Of a stretch of 64,000 nucleotides of DNA, positions 10,469-19,489 are shown piece by piece. The DNA comes from Gramella sp. AN32. Its GTDB lineage: Bacteria > Bacteroidota > Bacteroidia > Flavobacteriales > Flavobacteriaceae. Numbering within the stretch: the stretch's first letter is position 1; every line of letters starts with the position of its first letter. The stretch lies in contig NZ_QEYO01000011.1 in NCBI RefSeq assembly GCF_023718305.1, positions 1 through 64,000 of the forward strand, read 5' to 3'. The translations under genes and the position numbers were made by a program. The notes below the pieces were generated by a model that worked only from the letters and a program-made list of their open reading frames with translations, had not been told where the DNA came from and ran no database searches.

Positions 10469-11302
10469 ATGCCCATCATAACTTTAACCACAGATTTTGG
10501 AGAAAAAGACTATTTCGCCGGAGCAGTTAAAGGGGCTATATACAGTGAATTGAATGATGTTAGAATTGTTGATATTTCCCATTCTGTTTCTCCCTTTCAT
10601 ATTAGTGAAGCTGCCTATATTATTAAAAATGCCTATAAAAGCTTCCCCAAAGGAACCATACATATCATTGGTATCGATTCTGAATTGACCCCGGAAAATA
10701 AACATCTCGCGGTGAAGCTGGACGATCACTTTTTTATTTGTGCCAACAATGGAATTTTGTCTTTGCTTGCCGCCGAGATCAATCCTGAAAAAATCGTGGA
10801 GATCAATATTCATGATAAAATCCAGACCAATTTTCCCGTTCTTGATGTTTTTGTAAAGGTGGCCTGTCATTTAGCTCGTGGCGGAACCCTGGAAGTTATT
10901 GGCAAGACGATTAGCGAAATTAAATATATGAGGGAATTTGAGCCTTTAGTAAATTCAGAAAAAAATCAAATTTTAGGTCATGTGGTGTATATTGACAATT
11001 ATGGAAATGTGATCACCAATATTTCAAGAAAATTGGTCGAAACCGTGGGAAAAGGTCGGGATTTAAATATACAGGCAAGGCGCGTTAATTTTTCTGAAAT
11101 TCACGAAACCTATAGCCACGCGATCAATTTTAATATTGAAAAAGAAAAACGAATGGAGGAAGACGGGAAAAAACTAGCTATTTTTAATTCCGGTGGATAT
11201 GTAGAACTTGCTATTTACAAAAGCAATCCAAGCTCGGTTGGCGGGGCGCACACACTTTTTGGTTTAAATTATCTGGACACTGTATCTATAAATTTTAAAT
11301 AA
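10469..11302 (+). CDS. SAM hydroxide adenosyltransferase (DUF62 family)
   Basis: A protein of the S-adenosyl-L-methionine hydroxide adenosyltransferase family (fluorinase/chlorinase relatives), which converts SAM and water into adenosine and methionine. The start is set at the ATG at 10469; a TTG two codons earlier is less likely. The N-terminal ITLTTDFGEKDYFAGAVKGAI is the family signature with the SAM-binding aspartate; HVVYIDNYGNVITNIS is the second conserved block. It overlaps the next gene by one base (TAATG), and the order leading into gldF, gldG and dnaN is typical of flavobacteria. Confidence 0.9.
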   Translation: MPIITLTTDFGEKDYFAGAVKGAIYSELNDVRIVDISHSVSPFHISEAAYIIKNAYKSFPKGTIHIIGIDSELTPENKHLAVKLDDHFFICANNGILSLLAAEINPEKIVEINIHDKIQTNFPVLDVFVKVACHLARGGTLEVIGKTISEIKYMREFEPLVNSEKNQILGHVVYIDNYGNVITNISRKLVETVGKGRDLNIQARRVNFSEIHETYSHAINFNIEKEKRMEEDGKKLAIFNSGGYVELAIYKSNPSSVGGAHTLFGLNYLDTVSINFK

Positions 11303-11598
11303 TGCTGGTAAGAATAGTTAAAATGGGCTTTCACGAAGACAGGATCGAAGAATTTCTTGAAAATTTTGAAGATATTAAAAGTGAGATCAGGAATTTTGAA
11401 GGCTGCCAGTTTTTAGAACTCTATCGTGATAAAGACAATACAAATCGGTTTTTTACGTATAGTTACTGGAAAAACGAAGCTGCTCTGGAAAATTATAGAA
11501 ATTCTGAACTCTTTGAAAACGTTTGGGCAGAAACTAAAATCTTATTCAACGAAAAACCTGAAGCCTGGAGTGTGGATAAAATTTATAGCTTACACTAA
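11302..11598 (+). CDS. Antibiotic biosynthesis monooxygenase-like (ABM domain) protein
   Basis: A 98-residue single-domain dimeric alpha+beta-barrel protein of the ABM/YgiN type: MLVRIVKMGFHEDRIEEFLENFEDIKSEIRNFEGCQFLELYRDKDNTNRFFTYSYWKNEAALENYRNSELF... The W in SYWKNEAALENYR is the family hallmark. Members include quinone monooxygenases, but most are uncharacterised, so substrate and activity are unknown here. Its ATG overlaps the preceding stop codon by one base, indicating translational coupling. It ends 10 bases before gldF. Confidence 0.8.
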   Translation: MLVRIVKMGFHEDRIEEFLENFEDIKSEIRNFEGCQFLELYRDKDNTNRFFTYSYWKNEAALENYRNSELFENVWAETKILFNEKPEAWSVDKIYSLH

Positions 11599-11608
11599 AA
11601 TAGATTGA

Positions 11609-12349
11609 ATGCTGGCCATTTTCAAGAAAGAAATCCGTTCCTTTTTCAATTCCATTACCGGTTATTTGGTTATTGGATTGTTTCTCTTGGGCTGCGGACT
11701 TTTCCTCTTTGTATTTTCCGGAGGTTATAATATTCTGGATAGCGGTTTTGCAGATCTTAAACCATTTTTTAGTCTTGCGCCCTGGATCTTTATTTTTCTA
11801 ATTCCGGCCATTTGTATGCGAAGCTTTTCAGATGAAATTCGCATGGGCACCATGGAATTGCTCTTAACCAAACCTATCGGGATTTGGAATTTGCTGCTGG
11901 GCAAATATCTGGGAGTTTTAATGCTTATTTTCCTGGCCATACTTCCCACATTAATTTACGTGATTAGTATTGGCGAACTTGCAAATCCCGTATGGAATAT
12001 AGATACCGGAGCAACTATAGGAAGTTATTTTGGACTATTATTTCTTGGGGCGTGTTATGCTGCAATTGGCATTTTCGCTTCGAGTTTAACTTCGAACCAG
12101 ATTGTTGCTTTTTTACTGGCGGTTTTACTTTGTTTCCTTATGTATTTTGGATTTGAAGGACTTGCAGATACGGGCATTTTCGGCAATAACACGTACCTTA
12201 TTGAATCCTTCGGAATAAGTTTTCATTATCAAAGCATAAGTCGCGGTGTCCTGGATTCCCGAGATCTCCTCTATTTTTTTAGTGTCATCTTTTTGTTTTT
12301 AAAATTCACTGAACTGAATTTAAACCGGGTAAACAGAAAGCGGTCATGA
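11609..12349 (+). CDS. gldF: Gliding motility ABC transporter permease GldF
   Basis: A 246-residue inner-membrane permease with six predicted transmembrane segments and the ABC-2 signature around GTMELLLTKPIGIWNLLLGKYLG. It acts with GldG and the ATPase GldA (not in this window) in a transporter required for gliding in many Flavobacteriia. The stop overlaps the gldG start as ATGA, so translation is coupled. Confidence 0.93.
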   Translation: MLAIFKKEIRSFFNSITGYLVIGLFLLGCGLFLFVFSGGYNILDSGFADLKPFFSLAPWIFIFLIPAICMRSFSDEIRMGTMELLLTKPIGIWNLLLGKYLGVLMLIFLAILPTLIYVISIGELANPVWNIDTGATIGSYFGLLFLGACYAAIGIFASSLTSNQIVAFLLAVLLCFLMYFGFEGLADTGIFGNNTYLIESFGISFHYQSISRGVLDSRDLLYFFSVIFLFLKFTELNLNRVNRKRS

Positions 12350-14007
12350 GAAATTTGAAATCCTTTTTTATTATTCTGGCCGGTTTAATCCTATTGAATT
12401 ATCTGGCAACTTTATTCTTTTTCAGAATAGATCTAACCGAAGATAAAAGGTATAGCTTATCCCCTGCCGCAAAAGACATTTTAAATGATGTTGAAAACCC
12501 TGTAATCTTCGATGTTTTTCTTAAGGGAAATTTCCCTTCAGAATTTCAAAGATTAAGTATGGAAACCCGGCAAATGCTAGAGGAATTTTCAGCATATAAC
12601 AGGAATATCAAATTCAACTTTATAGATCCTTTAGAAGAAGGTGGAGATGCGACTGCCATCGCGCAGGAATTTTATAAATTGGGCATGGACCCAGCAAGGC
12701 TGACTGTTCAGGAAAATGGAAAGTCAAGCGAAAGCATCATATTTCCCTGGGCGATTGCCAATTATGCGGATAAAACGATTAAAATTTCGCTGCTTAAAAA
12801 TCGAATTGGAGCGACAGATGAAGAACGGGTAAATGCTTCTGTACAACAACTGGAATATACCCTGGCTGATGGTTTGAGTAAAATTATCTATCCGCGGAAA
12901 AAGAAAATCGCCGTAATGCGCGGGAATGGTGAATTGCCTGACGCCAGAATTGCCGATTTTATTAAGAGCATCCAGGAATATTATTTTATAGCGCCGTTTA
13001 CATTAGATTCGGTAGCCGCGAATCCTCAAAACACCTTAAATCGCCTAACGGATTATGATTTGGTGATCGAAGCAAAACCTACCCAGGCTTACACCGAACA
13101 AGAAAAATTTGTGCTGGATCAATATGTGATGAACGGGGGGAAAATGCTTTGGTTAGTGGAAAATACGGCTATGGAAACCGATAGCCTGTTCAACCCAAAC
13201 GGTACTGCCCTGGCCTATTCAAGAAATTTGAACCTTGATGATTATTTTTTCTCTTATGGACTTAGAATAAATCCATCGCTGGTAAACGATCTTTATTCCG
13301 CACCCATTATACTGGCAAGTGGTTCTGGAAACAATACACGATTTAATCCCTATCCCTGGTTTTTTAGTCCGCTAAGCAGTTCTCCAAACAATCACCCGAT
13401 CATAAACAATCTCGAGGCGGTAAGATTTGAATATGCAAATCCCATAGATACCCTTGCAAATAGAATCAAGAAAACTATTTTACTTTCAAGTTCCCCCACT
13501 ACAAAACTGGAAGGTGTTCCCCTGGAGATCAATTTAAGTATGGTAAGCGAGAAACCTGATTTGGCAACTTATACATCAGGCGAACAGCCCTTAGCTGTGC
13601 TGCTGGAAGGAAAATTCACTTCGGTTTATAAAAACAGGATGAAACCCTTCAACTTTTCAGAAGTAAAAGATGAGAGCAAGCCCACCAAAATGCTGATAAT
13701 TTCCGATGGTGATGTAATTAAGAATGACTTACAGCAAGGGCAGCCATTAGAATTAGGATTTGAAAGATACACAGGTAATATGTATGGAAATAAGGAGTTT
13801 CTGCTCAACGCGGTAAATTACCTTCTCGATGATACCGGGCTTATAAATATTCGTTCCAAGGAAATTCAGCTGGCATTTTTAGATCAAAATAAAACTGCAG
13901 CGCAGCGAAACCTGTGGCAATTTATAAACATTGGCCTACCCCTGTTTCTTTTGGCAATTTTCGGATTTGGATATTCCTATTATCGCAAAAAGAAATATGC
14001 CCGTTAA
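12346..14007 (+). CDS. gldG: Gliding motility ABC transporter component GldG
   Basis: A 553-residue GldG protein. It has an N-terminal transmembrane helix (FFIILAGLILLNYLATLFFF), a large extracytoplasmic ABC-type uncharacterised domain beginning RIDLTEDKRYSLSPAAKDIL, and a C-terminal helix (FINIGLPLFLLAIFGFGYSYYR) followed by basic residues. It is the partner of GldF and overlaps it by 4 bases. The start is fixed by that overlap. Confidence 0.93.
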   Translation: MRNLKSFFIILAGLILLNYLATLFFFRIDLTEDKRYSLSPAAKDILNDVENPVIFDVFLKGNFPSEFQRLSMETRQMLEEFSAYNRNIKFNFIDPLEEGGDATAIAQEFYKLGMDPARLTVQENGKSSESIIFPWAIANYADKTIKISLLKNRIGATDEERVNASVQQLEYTLADGLSKIIYPRKKKIAVMRGNGELPDARIADFIKSIQEYYFIAPFTLDSVAANPQNTLNRLTDYDLVIEAKPTQAYTEQEKFVLDQYVMNGGKMLWLVENTAMETDSLFNPNGTALAYSRNLNLDDYFFSYGLRINPSLVNDLYSAPIILASGSGNNTRFNPYPWFFSPLSSSPNNHPIINNLEAVRFEYANPIDTLANRIKKTILLSSSPTTKLEGVPLEINLSMVSEKPDLATYTSGEQPLAVLLEGKFTSVYKNRMKPFNFSEVKDESKPTKMLIISDGDVIKNDLQQGQPLELGFERYTGNMYGNKEFLLNAVNYLLDDTGLINIRSKEIQLAFLDQNKTAAQRNLWQFINIGLPLFLLAIFGFGYSYYRKKKYAR

Positions 14008-14165
14008 TATCAGGTTCCAATTATAGAAATCAAAGCTACATATTAACAATTCTCTTACTCTAAATAATATTAAGTTACTGTTTATCAAATAAATAAATGT
14101 TTTCTATTAAAGATAACTGTTGATAAAAATTGAGGAAAGTGGATGGCAATTTTGGCATATTAAAA

Positions 14166-14173
14166 TATATTTG
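14166..14173 (+). promoter_or_regulatory. Candidate -10 box for dnaN
   Basis: TATATTTG matches the flavobacterial -10 consensus TAnnTTTG and lies 31 bases before the dnaN ATG. No good TTG -33 box stands at the usual distance, so the call rests on the -10 alone. Confidence 0.4.
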
Positions 14174-14204
14174 TAATTGATTCAAAATAATTCAAAAAAA
14201 GCCG

Positions 14205-15323
14205 ATGAAATTTATTGTATCCAGCAATTACCTGCTGAAACAGCTACAAATATTAGGAGGTGTCATTAACAATACCAACACGCTGCCCATTCTGGACAAT
14301 TTCCTGTTCGATCTTAAAAATGATGAGTTAACTGTTTCTGCTTCAGATTTGGAGACTACCATGTCTGCCAAGCTTAAAGTGGAATCAGATTCTGAAGGTA
14401 AGATTGCGGTTCCTGCCAAACTTTTGTTAGAGACCTTGAAAACTTTTCCTGAGCAGCCATTAACTTTTGTAGCGGAAGATAACAATACTATTGAATTGAG
14501 TTCCAACCATGGAAAATATGCCCTTGCTTATGCTAATGGTGAAGAATTTCCCAATCCCGTTGAACTTGAAGAACCAAGCAGCACAATAATCGAAGCTGAT
14601 ATTCTCGCCCAGGCTATTTCCAAGACCATTTTCGCTTCAGGAAATGATGACCTTAGACCTGTGATGAGTGGTGTTTTCTTTCAGTTTAAAGACGACGGAT
14701 TAACTTTTGTAGCGACAGATGCTCATAAACTGGTAAAATATTCCCGCGAAGATGTAACCGCCAATGAGCCTGCGGAATTTATCATGCCTAAAAAACCTTT
14801 AAATCTACTGAAAGGTATTCTGGCAGGCAGCGAAAGCGAAGTTTTAATTGAATATAATGAATCAAATGCCAAGTTTACTTTTGATGAAACCCAACTGATT
14901 TGTAGATTGATCGACGGGAAATACCCAAATTACGAGGCAGTTATCCCGAAAGAAAATCCGAATAAATTGACCATACAGAGAACGCAATTCCTAAGTTCAG
15001 TTAGGCGGGTTTCTATTTTTTCCAATAAAACTACGCACCAGGTACGCTTGAAGATCGCCGGGGCTGAATTGAATATTTCCGCAGAAGATGTGGATTACAG
15101 CAATAAAGCTGAAGAACGTCTTACCTGTTCTTACCAGGGAGATGATATGCAAATTGGTTTTAACTCAAGATTTCTGGTGGAAATGCTGGGGAACTTAACT
15201 GCTGATGATGTAATGCTGGAAATGAGCTTGCCAAACCGCGCGGGAATCCTGACTCCTGTTGATGGTTTGGATAAAGGTGAAAAAATTACCATGCTGGTGA
15301 TGCCGGTGATGCTGAACAACTAG
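14205..15323 (+). CDS. dnaN: DNA polymerase III sliding clamp, beta subunit
   Basis: The beta clamp, 372 residues, of normal length and with three similar clamp domains. The N-terminus MKFIVSSNYLLKQLQILGGVINNTNTLPILDNFLFDL and the C-terminal LTPVDGLDKGEKITMLVMPVMLNN are typical. It encircles DNA and tethers polymerase III and other partners. It has its own 197-base leader after gldG and is followed by a strong terminator, so it can be a single-gene unit. Confidence 0.97.
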   Translation: MKFIVSSNYLLKQLQILGGVINNTNTLPILDNFLFDLKNDELTVSASDLETTMSAKLKVESDSEGKIAVPAKLLLETLKTFPEQPLTFVAEDNNTIELSSNHGKYALAYANGEEFPNPVELEEPSSTIIEADILAQAISKTIFASGNDDLRPVMSGVFFQFKDDGLTFVATDAHKLVKYSREDVTANEPAEFIMPKKPLNLLKGILAGSESEVLIEYNESNAKFTFDETQLICRLIDGKYPNYEAVIPKENPNKLTIQRTQFLSSVRRVSIFSNKTTHQVRLKIAGAELNISAEDVDYSNKAEERLTCSYQGDDMQIGFNSRFLVEMLGNLTADDVMLEMSLPNRAGILTPVDGLDKGEKITMLVMPVMLNN

Positions 15324-15366
15324 TTGCCAGTTAGCAGTCACGGTAGGCAGTAAAAAAAATATTATT

Positions 15367-15400
15367 AAAAAAGCCCGTTCAATTTTGAGCGGGCTTTTTT
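15367..15400 (+). terminator. Strong bidirectional terminator after dnaN
   Basis: AAAAAAGCCCG and CGGGCTTTTTT form a perfect 11-bp stem around a 12-base loop. The A run on one side and T run on the other make it usable by both dnaN and the convergent DUF4870 gene. Confidence 0.88.
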
Positions 15401-15422
15401 ATTGCTAACTAAACAAATTAAA

Positions 15423-15761
15423 TTACTTTAAAAACTCTATGCTTAAAGGATAACTGGGCATTTCCCCATTGCTGACTTTAATTGCGTTTAAAATGGGGAA
15501 AACGAGGACTATAATCCCTATTAAAATCAGTAAAATTACACCCAGTCCCAATAAAAATATGAGGGGGATGCAAATGATCGAATAAATAAACATGCTAATT
15601 TGAAAATTAAGGATCATTTTCCCGTGAACATCCATCCCTGCAACCTTCTCCCTTTGGGTAAGCCATATAATTAAAGGAACAACAAATCCGCCAATACCGG
15701 TAACCAGATCTAATAATTGGCTTAAATGAGTCATGACCAGTAATTGATTATCCTCTCTCAT
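15423..15761 (-). CDS. DUF4870 family small membrane protein
   Basis: A 112-residue integral membrane protein of DUF4870 type. The start is set at the ATG ending at 15761 (MREDNQLLVMTHLSQLLDL...). The open frame extends upstream, but that extension would overlap the start of mnmE on the other strand and shows no family similarity. Residues ~20-40 are one membrane segment (GGFVVPLIIWL), and ~57-95 hold two more (YSIICIPLIFLLGLGVILLILIGIIVLVFPIL); TQREKVAGMDVHGKMILNFQ is the family motif. The function is unknown. It is convergent with dnaN. Confidence 0.8.
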   Translation of the reverse strand: MREDNQLLVMTHLSQLLDLVTGIGGFVVPLIIWLTQREKVAGMDVHGKMILNFQISMFIYSIICIPLIFLLGLGVILLILIGIIVLVFPILNAIKVSNGEMPSYPLSIEFLK

Positions 15762-15876
15762 GATAAATATTTGATGGTTAGTGATGTTTAATGATAGTTT
15801 CCATATAATAGACGAGAGAATTATTAGTTTGTTACACCTAAGCCATTTCTTAGTATATCTTTTATAAATTTGCGCC

Positions 15877-17334
15877 ATGGATTTTAATGACACGATCGTA
15901 GCACTGGCAACTCCCTCTGGAGCAGGGGCTATTTCAATCATACGAGTTTCAGGACCACAGGCAATACTCATAGTTTCGCCTGTTTTTAAGCCGAAAGGCA
16001 AAAAGGTATTAGCAGAACAGCCTTCCCATACCCTGCATTTAGGAAACCTTGTTGGCGGTCATCGAAATTTGGATGAAGTCCTGGTGTCCATATTCCGCGC
16101 CCCAAAATCTTATACCGGTGAAGAAACGATAGAAATCTCCTGTCATGGGAGTCCATATATTCAGCAGGAAATCCTTCAATTATTGATTAGAAAAGGCTGT
16201 CGTGCTGCGGAAGCCGGAGAATTTACACTTAGAGCATTTCTGAATGGAAAAATGGATCTAAGCCAGGCAGAAGCGGTAGCCGATCTTATTAATTCTGAAA
16301 ATGCCGCTTCTCACCAGATGGCCATGCAACAGATGCGGGGTGGTTTTTCCAATGAAATCCAGAAACTGAGGGAAGAATTACTGAATTTCGCTTCTTTAAT
16401 TGAATTGGAATTAGATTTTGCCGAAGAGGATGTGGAATTTGCCAACAGAGAACAATTTCAAAATCTTATCTCAAAAATTCAAACAGTCTTAAAAAGACTG
16501 ATCGATTCTTTTGCCACCGGAAATGTTCTTAAAAATGGAATCCCTGTAGCCATTGTTGGAGAACCCAATGTGGGGAAATCTACGCTGCTTAATGCATTGC
16601 TGAATGAAGACAGAGCGATTGTATCTGAAATAGCCGGGACTACAAGAGATACTATAGAAGATGAAATAAGTATAGGTGGTGTTGGCTTCCGGTTTATTGA
16701 TACTGCCGGCATACGCGAGACAAAAGATGTGGTGGAAAGTATAGGGATTAAAAAAACTTTCGAAAAGATAAGCCAGGCGCAAATCGTAATTTTTCTGCTG
16801 GAGGCCCCCTCTGCCCTTCGGTCATCCCTGCCTCGCCGGCAGGCAGGTCCCCCAAAGGGGGAGAAATTATCGGAAATATCAATTGAAATTGAGAAGATAA
16901 GGAATCGGTTTCCGCAGAAACCTATTCTTATCATTATCAATAAAATTGACAGGCTTTCGGAAAAAGAGTTGCAAAATTTAAAAACAGATTTGAATGTCAG
17001 CCTGAGCGGAGTCGAAGGCTCTCACTTCCTGCTCCTTTCCGCAAAAACCGGTGCCGGCGTGGAAGAACTAAAAAACAAATTGCTGGAATATGTAAATGTA
17101 GGCGCACTGCGCAACAGTGATACGATTGTCACCAACTCAAGACATTATGCAGCGCTGTTAAAAGCCCTCGAGGAAATCAATAAAGTCGAAGACGGTTTAA
17201 ATGCAAATCTTTCGGGAGATCTTTTGGCAATTGATATTCGACAGGCACTTCTTCATTTTGGGGAGATTACTGGTGAAATCACCAACGATGATTTGCTGGG
17301 GAATATTTTTGCAAATTTTTGTATTGGAAAATAA
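15877..17334 (+). CDS. mnmE: tRNA modification GTPase MnmE with in-frame repeat insertions
   Basis: MnmE, 485 residues, which with MnmG modifies U34 of certain tRNAs. It has an N-terminal folate-binding domain (DTIVALATPSGAGAISIIRVSG), G1 GEPNVGKSTLLNALL near 228, G2/G3 GTTRD and DTAGIRE near 254-280, G4 NKID near 353, and the C-terminal catalytic FCIGK. Between G3 and G4 lies an unusual Pro/Arg-rich stretch (PSALRSSLPRRQAGPPKGE) encoded by an interspersed palindromic repeat; after G4 a second short insertion reads VSLSGVEGSH. Both keep the frame and probably sit in surface loops; the protein is ~20-30 residues longer than usual. The last bases of the gene form the left attachment site of the island. 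Confidence 0.95.
   Translation: MDFNDTIVALATPSGAGAISIIRVSGPQAILIVSPVFKPKGKKVLAEQPSHTLHLGNLVGGHRNLDEVLVSIFRAPKSYTGEETIEISCHGSPYIQQEILQLLIRKGCRAAEAGEFTLRAFLNGKMDLSQAEAVADLINSENAASHQMAMQQMRGGFSNEIQKLREELLNFASLIELELDFAEEDVEFANREQFQNLISKIQTVLKRLIDSFATGNVLKNGIPVAIVGEPNVGKSTLLNALLNEDRAIVSEIAGTTRDTIEDEISIGGVGFRFIDTAGIRETKDVVESIGIKKTFEKISQAQIVIFLLEAPSALRSSLPRRQAGPPKGEKLSEISIEIEKIRNRFPQKPILIIINKIDRLSEKELQNLKTDLNVSLSGVEGSHFLLLSAKTGAGVEELKNKLLEYVNVGALRNSDTIVTNSRHYAALLKALEEINKVEDGLNANLSGDLLAIDIRQALLHFGEITGEITNDDLLGNIFANFCIGK
16802..16865 (+). repeat. In-frame GC-rich palindromic repeat inside mnmE
   Basis: A GC-rich insert with nested inverted segments: CCTGCC...GGCAGG around 16827-16846 and CCCCCAAAGGGGG at 16850-16862. 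Composition is sharply unlike the flanking gene. It is translated in frame as a Pro/Arg-rich loop between the G3 and G4 motifs of MnmE. Such elements are commonly dispersed in flavobacterial intergenic DNA. Confidence 0.65.
16995..17020 (+). repeat. Interspersed 26-bp repeat, copy 1 (in mnmE)
   Basis: A 26-base element containing GAGCGGAGTCGAAGGCT; 23 of 26 positions match the copy inside hsdM at 31310-31335. Here it is read as NVSLSGVEGS. It is a family of short dispersed repeats in this genome type. Confidence 0.6.
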
Positions 17335-17353
17335 ACAGCAAATTTTATTTGAT
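17320..17353 (+). repeat. Attachment site attL (34-bp direct repeat, left copy)
   Basis: The 34 bases starting TGTATTGGAAAATAAACAGC are repeated without a mismatch at 41297-41330, 24 kb away. They encode the last mnmE codons and stop, so the reading frame is retained after integration. The match extends four further bases (TCAA) after a single mismatch. Confidence 0.9.
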
Positions 17354-17455
17354 TTCAAATGATATCATTTGAATGTAAAATTCAATAATAACGGGGCTTT
17401 AAAGCGCCTTTCTTACTTCTAAATTTTTCCTTACTATGACTATTCTTTGATCTTT

Positions 17456-17518
17456 TTTGTACCTCGTTTGTACCTCGATGTTAAAATTTAGAATTCGAGA
17501 TACAAAATTTGTACCCCG
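17456..17518 (+). repeat. Tandem 11-bp repeats, probable integrase arm sites (left)
   Basis: Two head-to-tail copies of TTTGTACCTCG (17456-17466, 17467-17477) and a third variant TTTGTACCCCG at 17508-17518. Related copies in the same orientation occur at the right end (41235-41256). They lie between attL and the integrase start, the usual position of arm-type binding sites that also autoregulate the integrase. Confidence 0.6.
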
Positions 17519-17558
17519 TATGGTTTTTTATTCTATCTTTTATGCAAATAAGATAGTT

Positions 17559-18701
17559 ATGAAAATTAAACTCAGAAAAAAGAAGTTAGCATCTGGAAAG
17601 TATAGTCTTTATCTAGATTATTATAAAGGCACTTCAAGAGATGAGAATGGAAAGACAAAAGGTATTAGAGAATTTGAATATTTAAAGGAGTATCTCTACA
17701 TAAGTCCAAAAAATGCTTTTGAAAAAAAGCAAAATGAAGAAACTCTTCTAAGAGCAGAACAGATTCTTTCCATTCGCCGGGCTGAATATGCCCAAGGCAA
17801 ATATGGTATCAAGGATAGATCTAAGGATAAATTGTTGTTCCTAACCTATTATGATAAGTTAAAGGAAGAACGTTATGAGAGTAAAGGTAATTACGACAAT
17901 TGGGATGCTGCTCAAAATCACCTTGAGAATTATATAGGTAAGAGAAAAATAACATTTGAAGATGTTGATGAAGATTTTGTTCTAGGCTTCAAAAAGTTTT
18001 TAAATCATAAATCCCGAACAAAATCAAATACTCCTCTCTCTCAAAATTCAAAATATACTTATTACAATAAATTTAAAGCAGCTTTAAGGCAGGCTTTTGA
18101 TGATGGCTATACGCGAAGAAATTTCGCTACCACGGTCAAAGGATATACCCAGGGAGAAACTTCAAGAGAGTATTTAACCCATGAAGAATTACAAGCATTG
18201 GCTAAAGCCAGATGCAAATATCAAATATTAAAAAATGCATTTCTATTCAGCTGCTTAACCGGTTTAAGATGGAGCGATATCAATAAGCTTAATTGGGCCG
18301 AAGTTCGTGATGAAGAAGAAGGCTCCCGACTCATTTTTAAGCAGAAGAAAACTGCCGGACAGGAATATCAATATATTTCAGATCAAGCCAGGAACTTACT
18401 AGGCAAAAGGAGAAAGGAAAATGATCGGGTTTTCCAAGGTCTAAAATATGGAGCGCATTTTAATGCTGAAATCCTAAGATGGTGTATGCGGGCAGGTATC
18501 ACCAAACATATAACTTTTCATAGCGCAAGACATACTCATGCCGTTCTCTTACTTGAAAATGGAGCTGACATTTATACCGTTTCAAAAGTACTTGGCCATA
18601 AAGAAATAAGAACCACACAGGTATACGCTAAAATTGTAGACAAGAAGAAAAAAGAAGCCGCCTATCTAATACCAGAGCTTCAGATGGATTATGAATTTTG
18701 A
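17559..18701 (+). CDS. Tyrosine-type site-specific integrase
   Basis: A phage-integrase-family recombinase of 380 residues from the ATG at 17559 (MKIKLRKKKLASGKYSLYLDYYKG, the usual Bacteroidota start). The frame is open upstream, but that part is encoded by the 11-bp arm repeats. An N-terminal arm-binding domain precedes a SAM-like core-binding domain (~100-190). Catalytic residues are visible: R in SCLTGLRWSDINKL, HxxR in ITFHSARHTHA, and H plus the nucleophile Y in VLGHKEIRTTQVYAKI. It integrates and excises the island at mnmE. The downstream gene overlaps its end by 11 bases. Confidence 0.93.
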   Translation: MKIKLRKKKLASGKYSLYLDYYKGTSRDENGKTKGIREFEYLKEYLYISPKNAFEKKQNEETLLRAEQILSIRRAEYAQGKYGIKDRSKDKLLFLTYYDKLKEERYESKGNYDNWDAAQNHLENYIGKRKITFEDVDEDFVLGFKKFLNHKSRTKSNTPLSQNSKYTYYNKFKAALRQAFDDGYTRRNFATTVKGYTQGETSREYLTHEELQALAKARCKYQILKNAFLFSCLTGLRWSDINKLNWAEVRDEEEGSRLIFKQKKTAGQEYQYISDQARNLLGKRRKENDRVFQGLKYGAHFNAEILRWCMRAGITKHITFHSARHTHAVLLLENGADIYTVSKVLGHKEIRTTQVYAKIVDKKKKEAAYLIPELQMDYEF

Positions 18702-19413
18702 TGTTTTTACATACTTGTCTACTCTTGCTTTTATCTATATCTATAGCCGTTTGGCCATTCATTATGCGCCCATAATCTTTTATTACTTTATTAATTCAAA
18801 CTTCGGCATAACCGGATACCTGGAAAAACCACGAATTCTTTTTCACATATTCGGCCTAGGCTTTATGCACCTGATGTTTTCTTTTAATCAAACTTATAAA
18901 AGCTCAGATATACCAATCCAGTTATTAGTTCTCCTTGTATTTTCCTTAGGTGTTTTTTTCTGCCTCATTTCATGGGGAGAAAAATTTAAATCTTCTTTTT
19001 CAAATAAAATAAGAATCAAAGCTGCTAAACCTACCGCTAATTTCAACTTATCTATTTCAGATTTTCAAATAAACCGATTATATAATGAATTGGTCAGATT
19101 TGATCTCATTGACCAGGAAGAAACTTCTATGGAGGATTTTAAAAATGTTTTACTTAAAGATTGGAATAGTCATAGTTCAAAAATTCATTTGAAGATGGAT
19201 GGTCCAACCTGCAGAGAATTCTTTGATGCCCTCATTAAAACATTTCCTAATAATTCAATGACATTGAAAAATCTATTTATCACCTCTGGATTAATTCTTA
19301 GACCTGATGGCAAAAAATATAATTACAACACTTTAAAAAATGCTCCTACTCGGTCTCCTATATCTAAGCAGCATGATGCATTGAAAGTGATATTCAAAAG
19401 TTTTAAATCTTAA
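18691..19413 (+). CDS. Hypothetical membrane protein next to the integrase
   Basis: A 240-residue protein that I do not recognise. The N-terminal half has two or three membrane segments (YLSTLAFIYIYSRLAIHYAPIIFYYF near 7-33; ILFHIFGLGFMHLMF near 49-63; IQLLVLLVFSLGVFFCLISW near 77-96), followed by a soluble, probably cytosolic domain (~120-240) with GPTCREFFDALI and RPDGKKYNYNTL. It overlaps the integrase gene by 11 bases and so is co-expressed. A role in element maintenance is possible, but nothing in the sequence shows it. Confidence 0.6.
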   Translation: MNFDVFTYLSTLAFIYIYSRLAIHYAPIIFYYFINSNFGITGYLEKPRILFHIFGLGFMHLMFSFNQTYKSSDIPIQLLVLLVFSLGVFFCLISWGEKFKSSFSNKIRIKAAKPTANFNLSISDFQINRLYNELVRFDLIDQEETSMEDFKNVLLKDWNSHSSKIHLKMDGPTCREFFDALIKTFPNNSMTLKNLFITSGLILRPDGKKYNYNTLKNAPTRSPISKQHDALKVIFKSFKS

Positions 19414-19489
19414 GACAATTCATGAGGTTATTTTTTATTCCAGGGTTAGAATCATACTTTGGAAAATGCACAGTTAGAATATACATTCG

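Noticed and set aside
15762..16001. An 80-residue N-terminal extension of the DUF4870 protein
   Set aside because: It is antisense to the start of mnmE and has no family similarity; the ATG at 15761 gives a normal family-length protein.
17457..17558. An N-terminal extension of the integrase from a TTG at 17457
   Set aside because: It translates the 11-bp arm repeats; the ATG at 17559 begins the typical integrase sequence.
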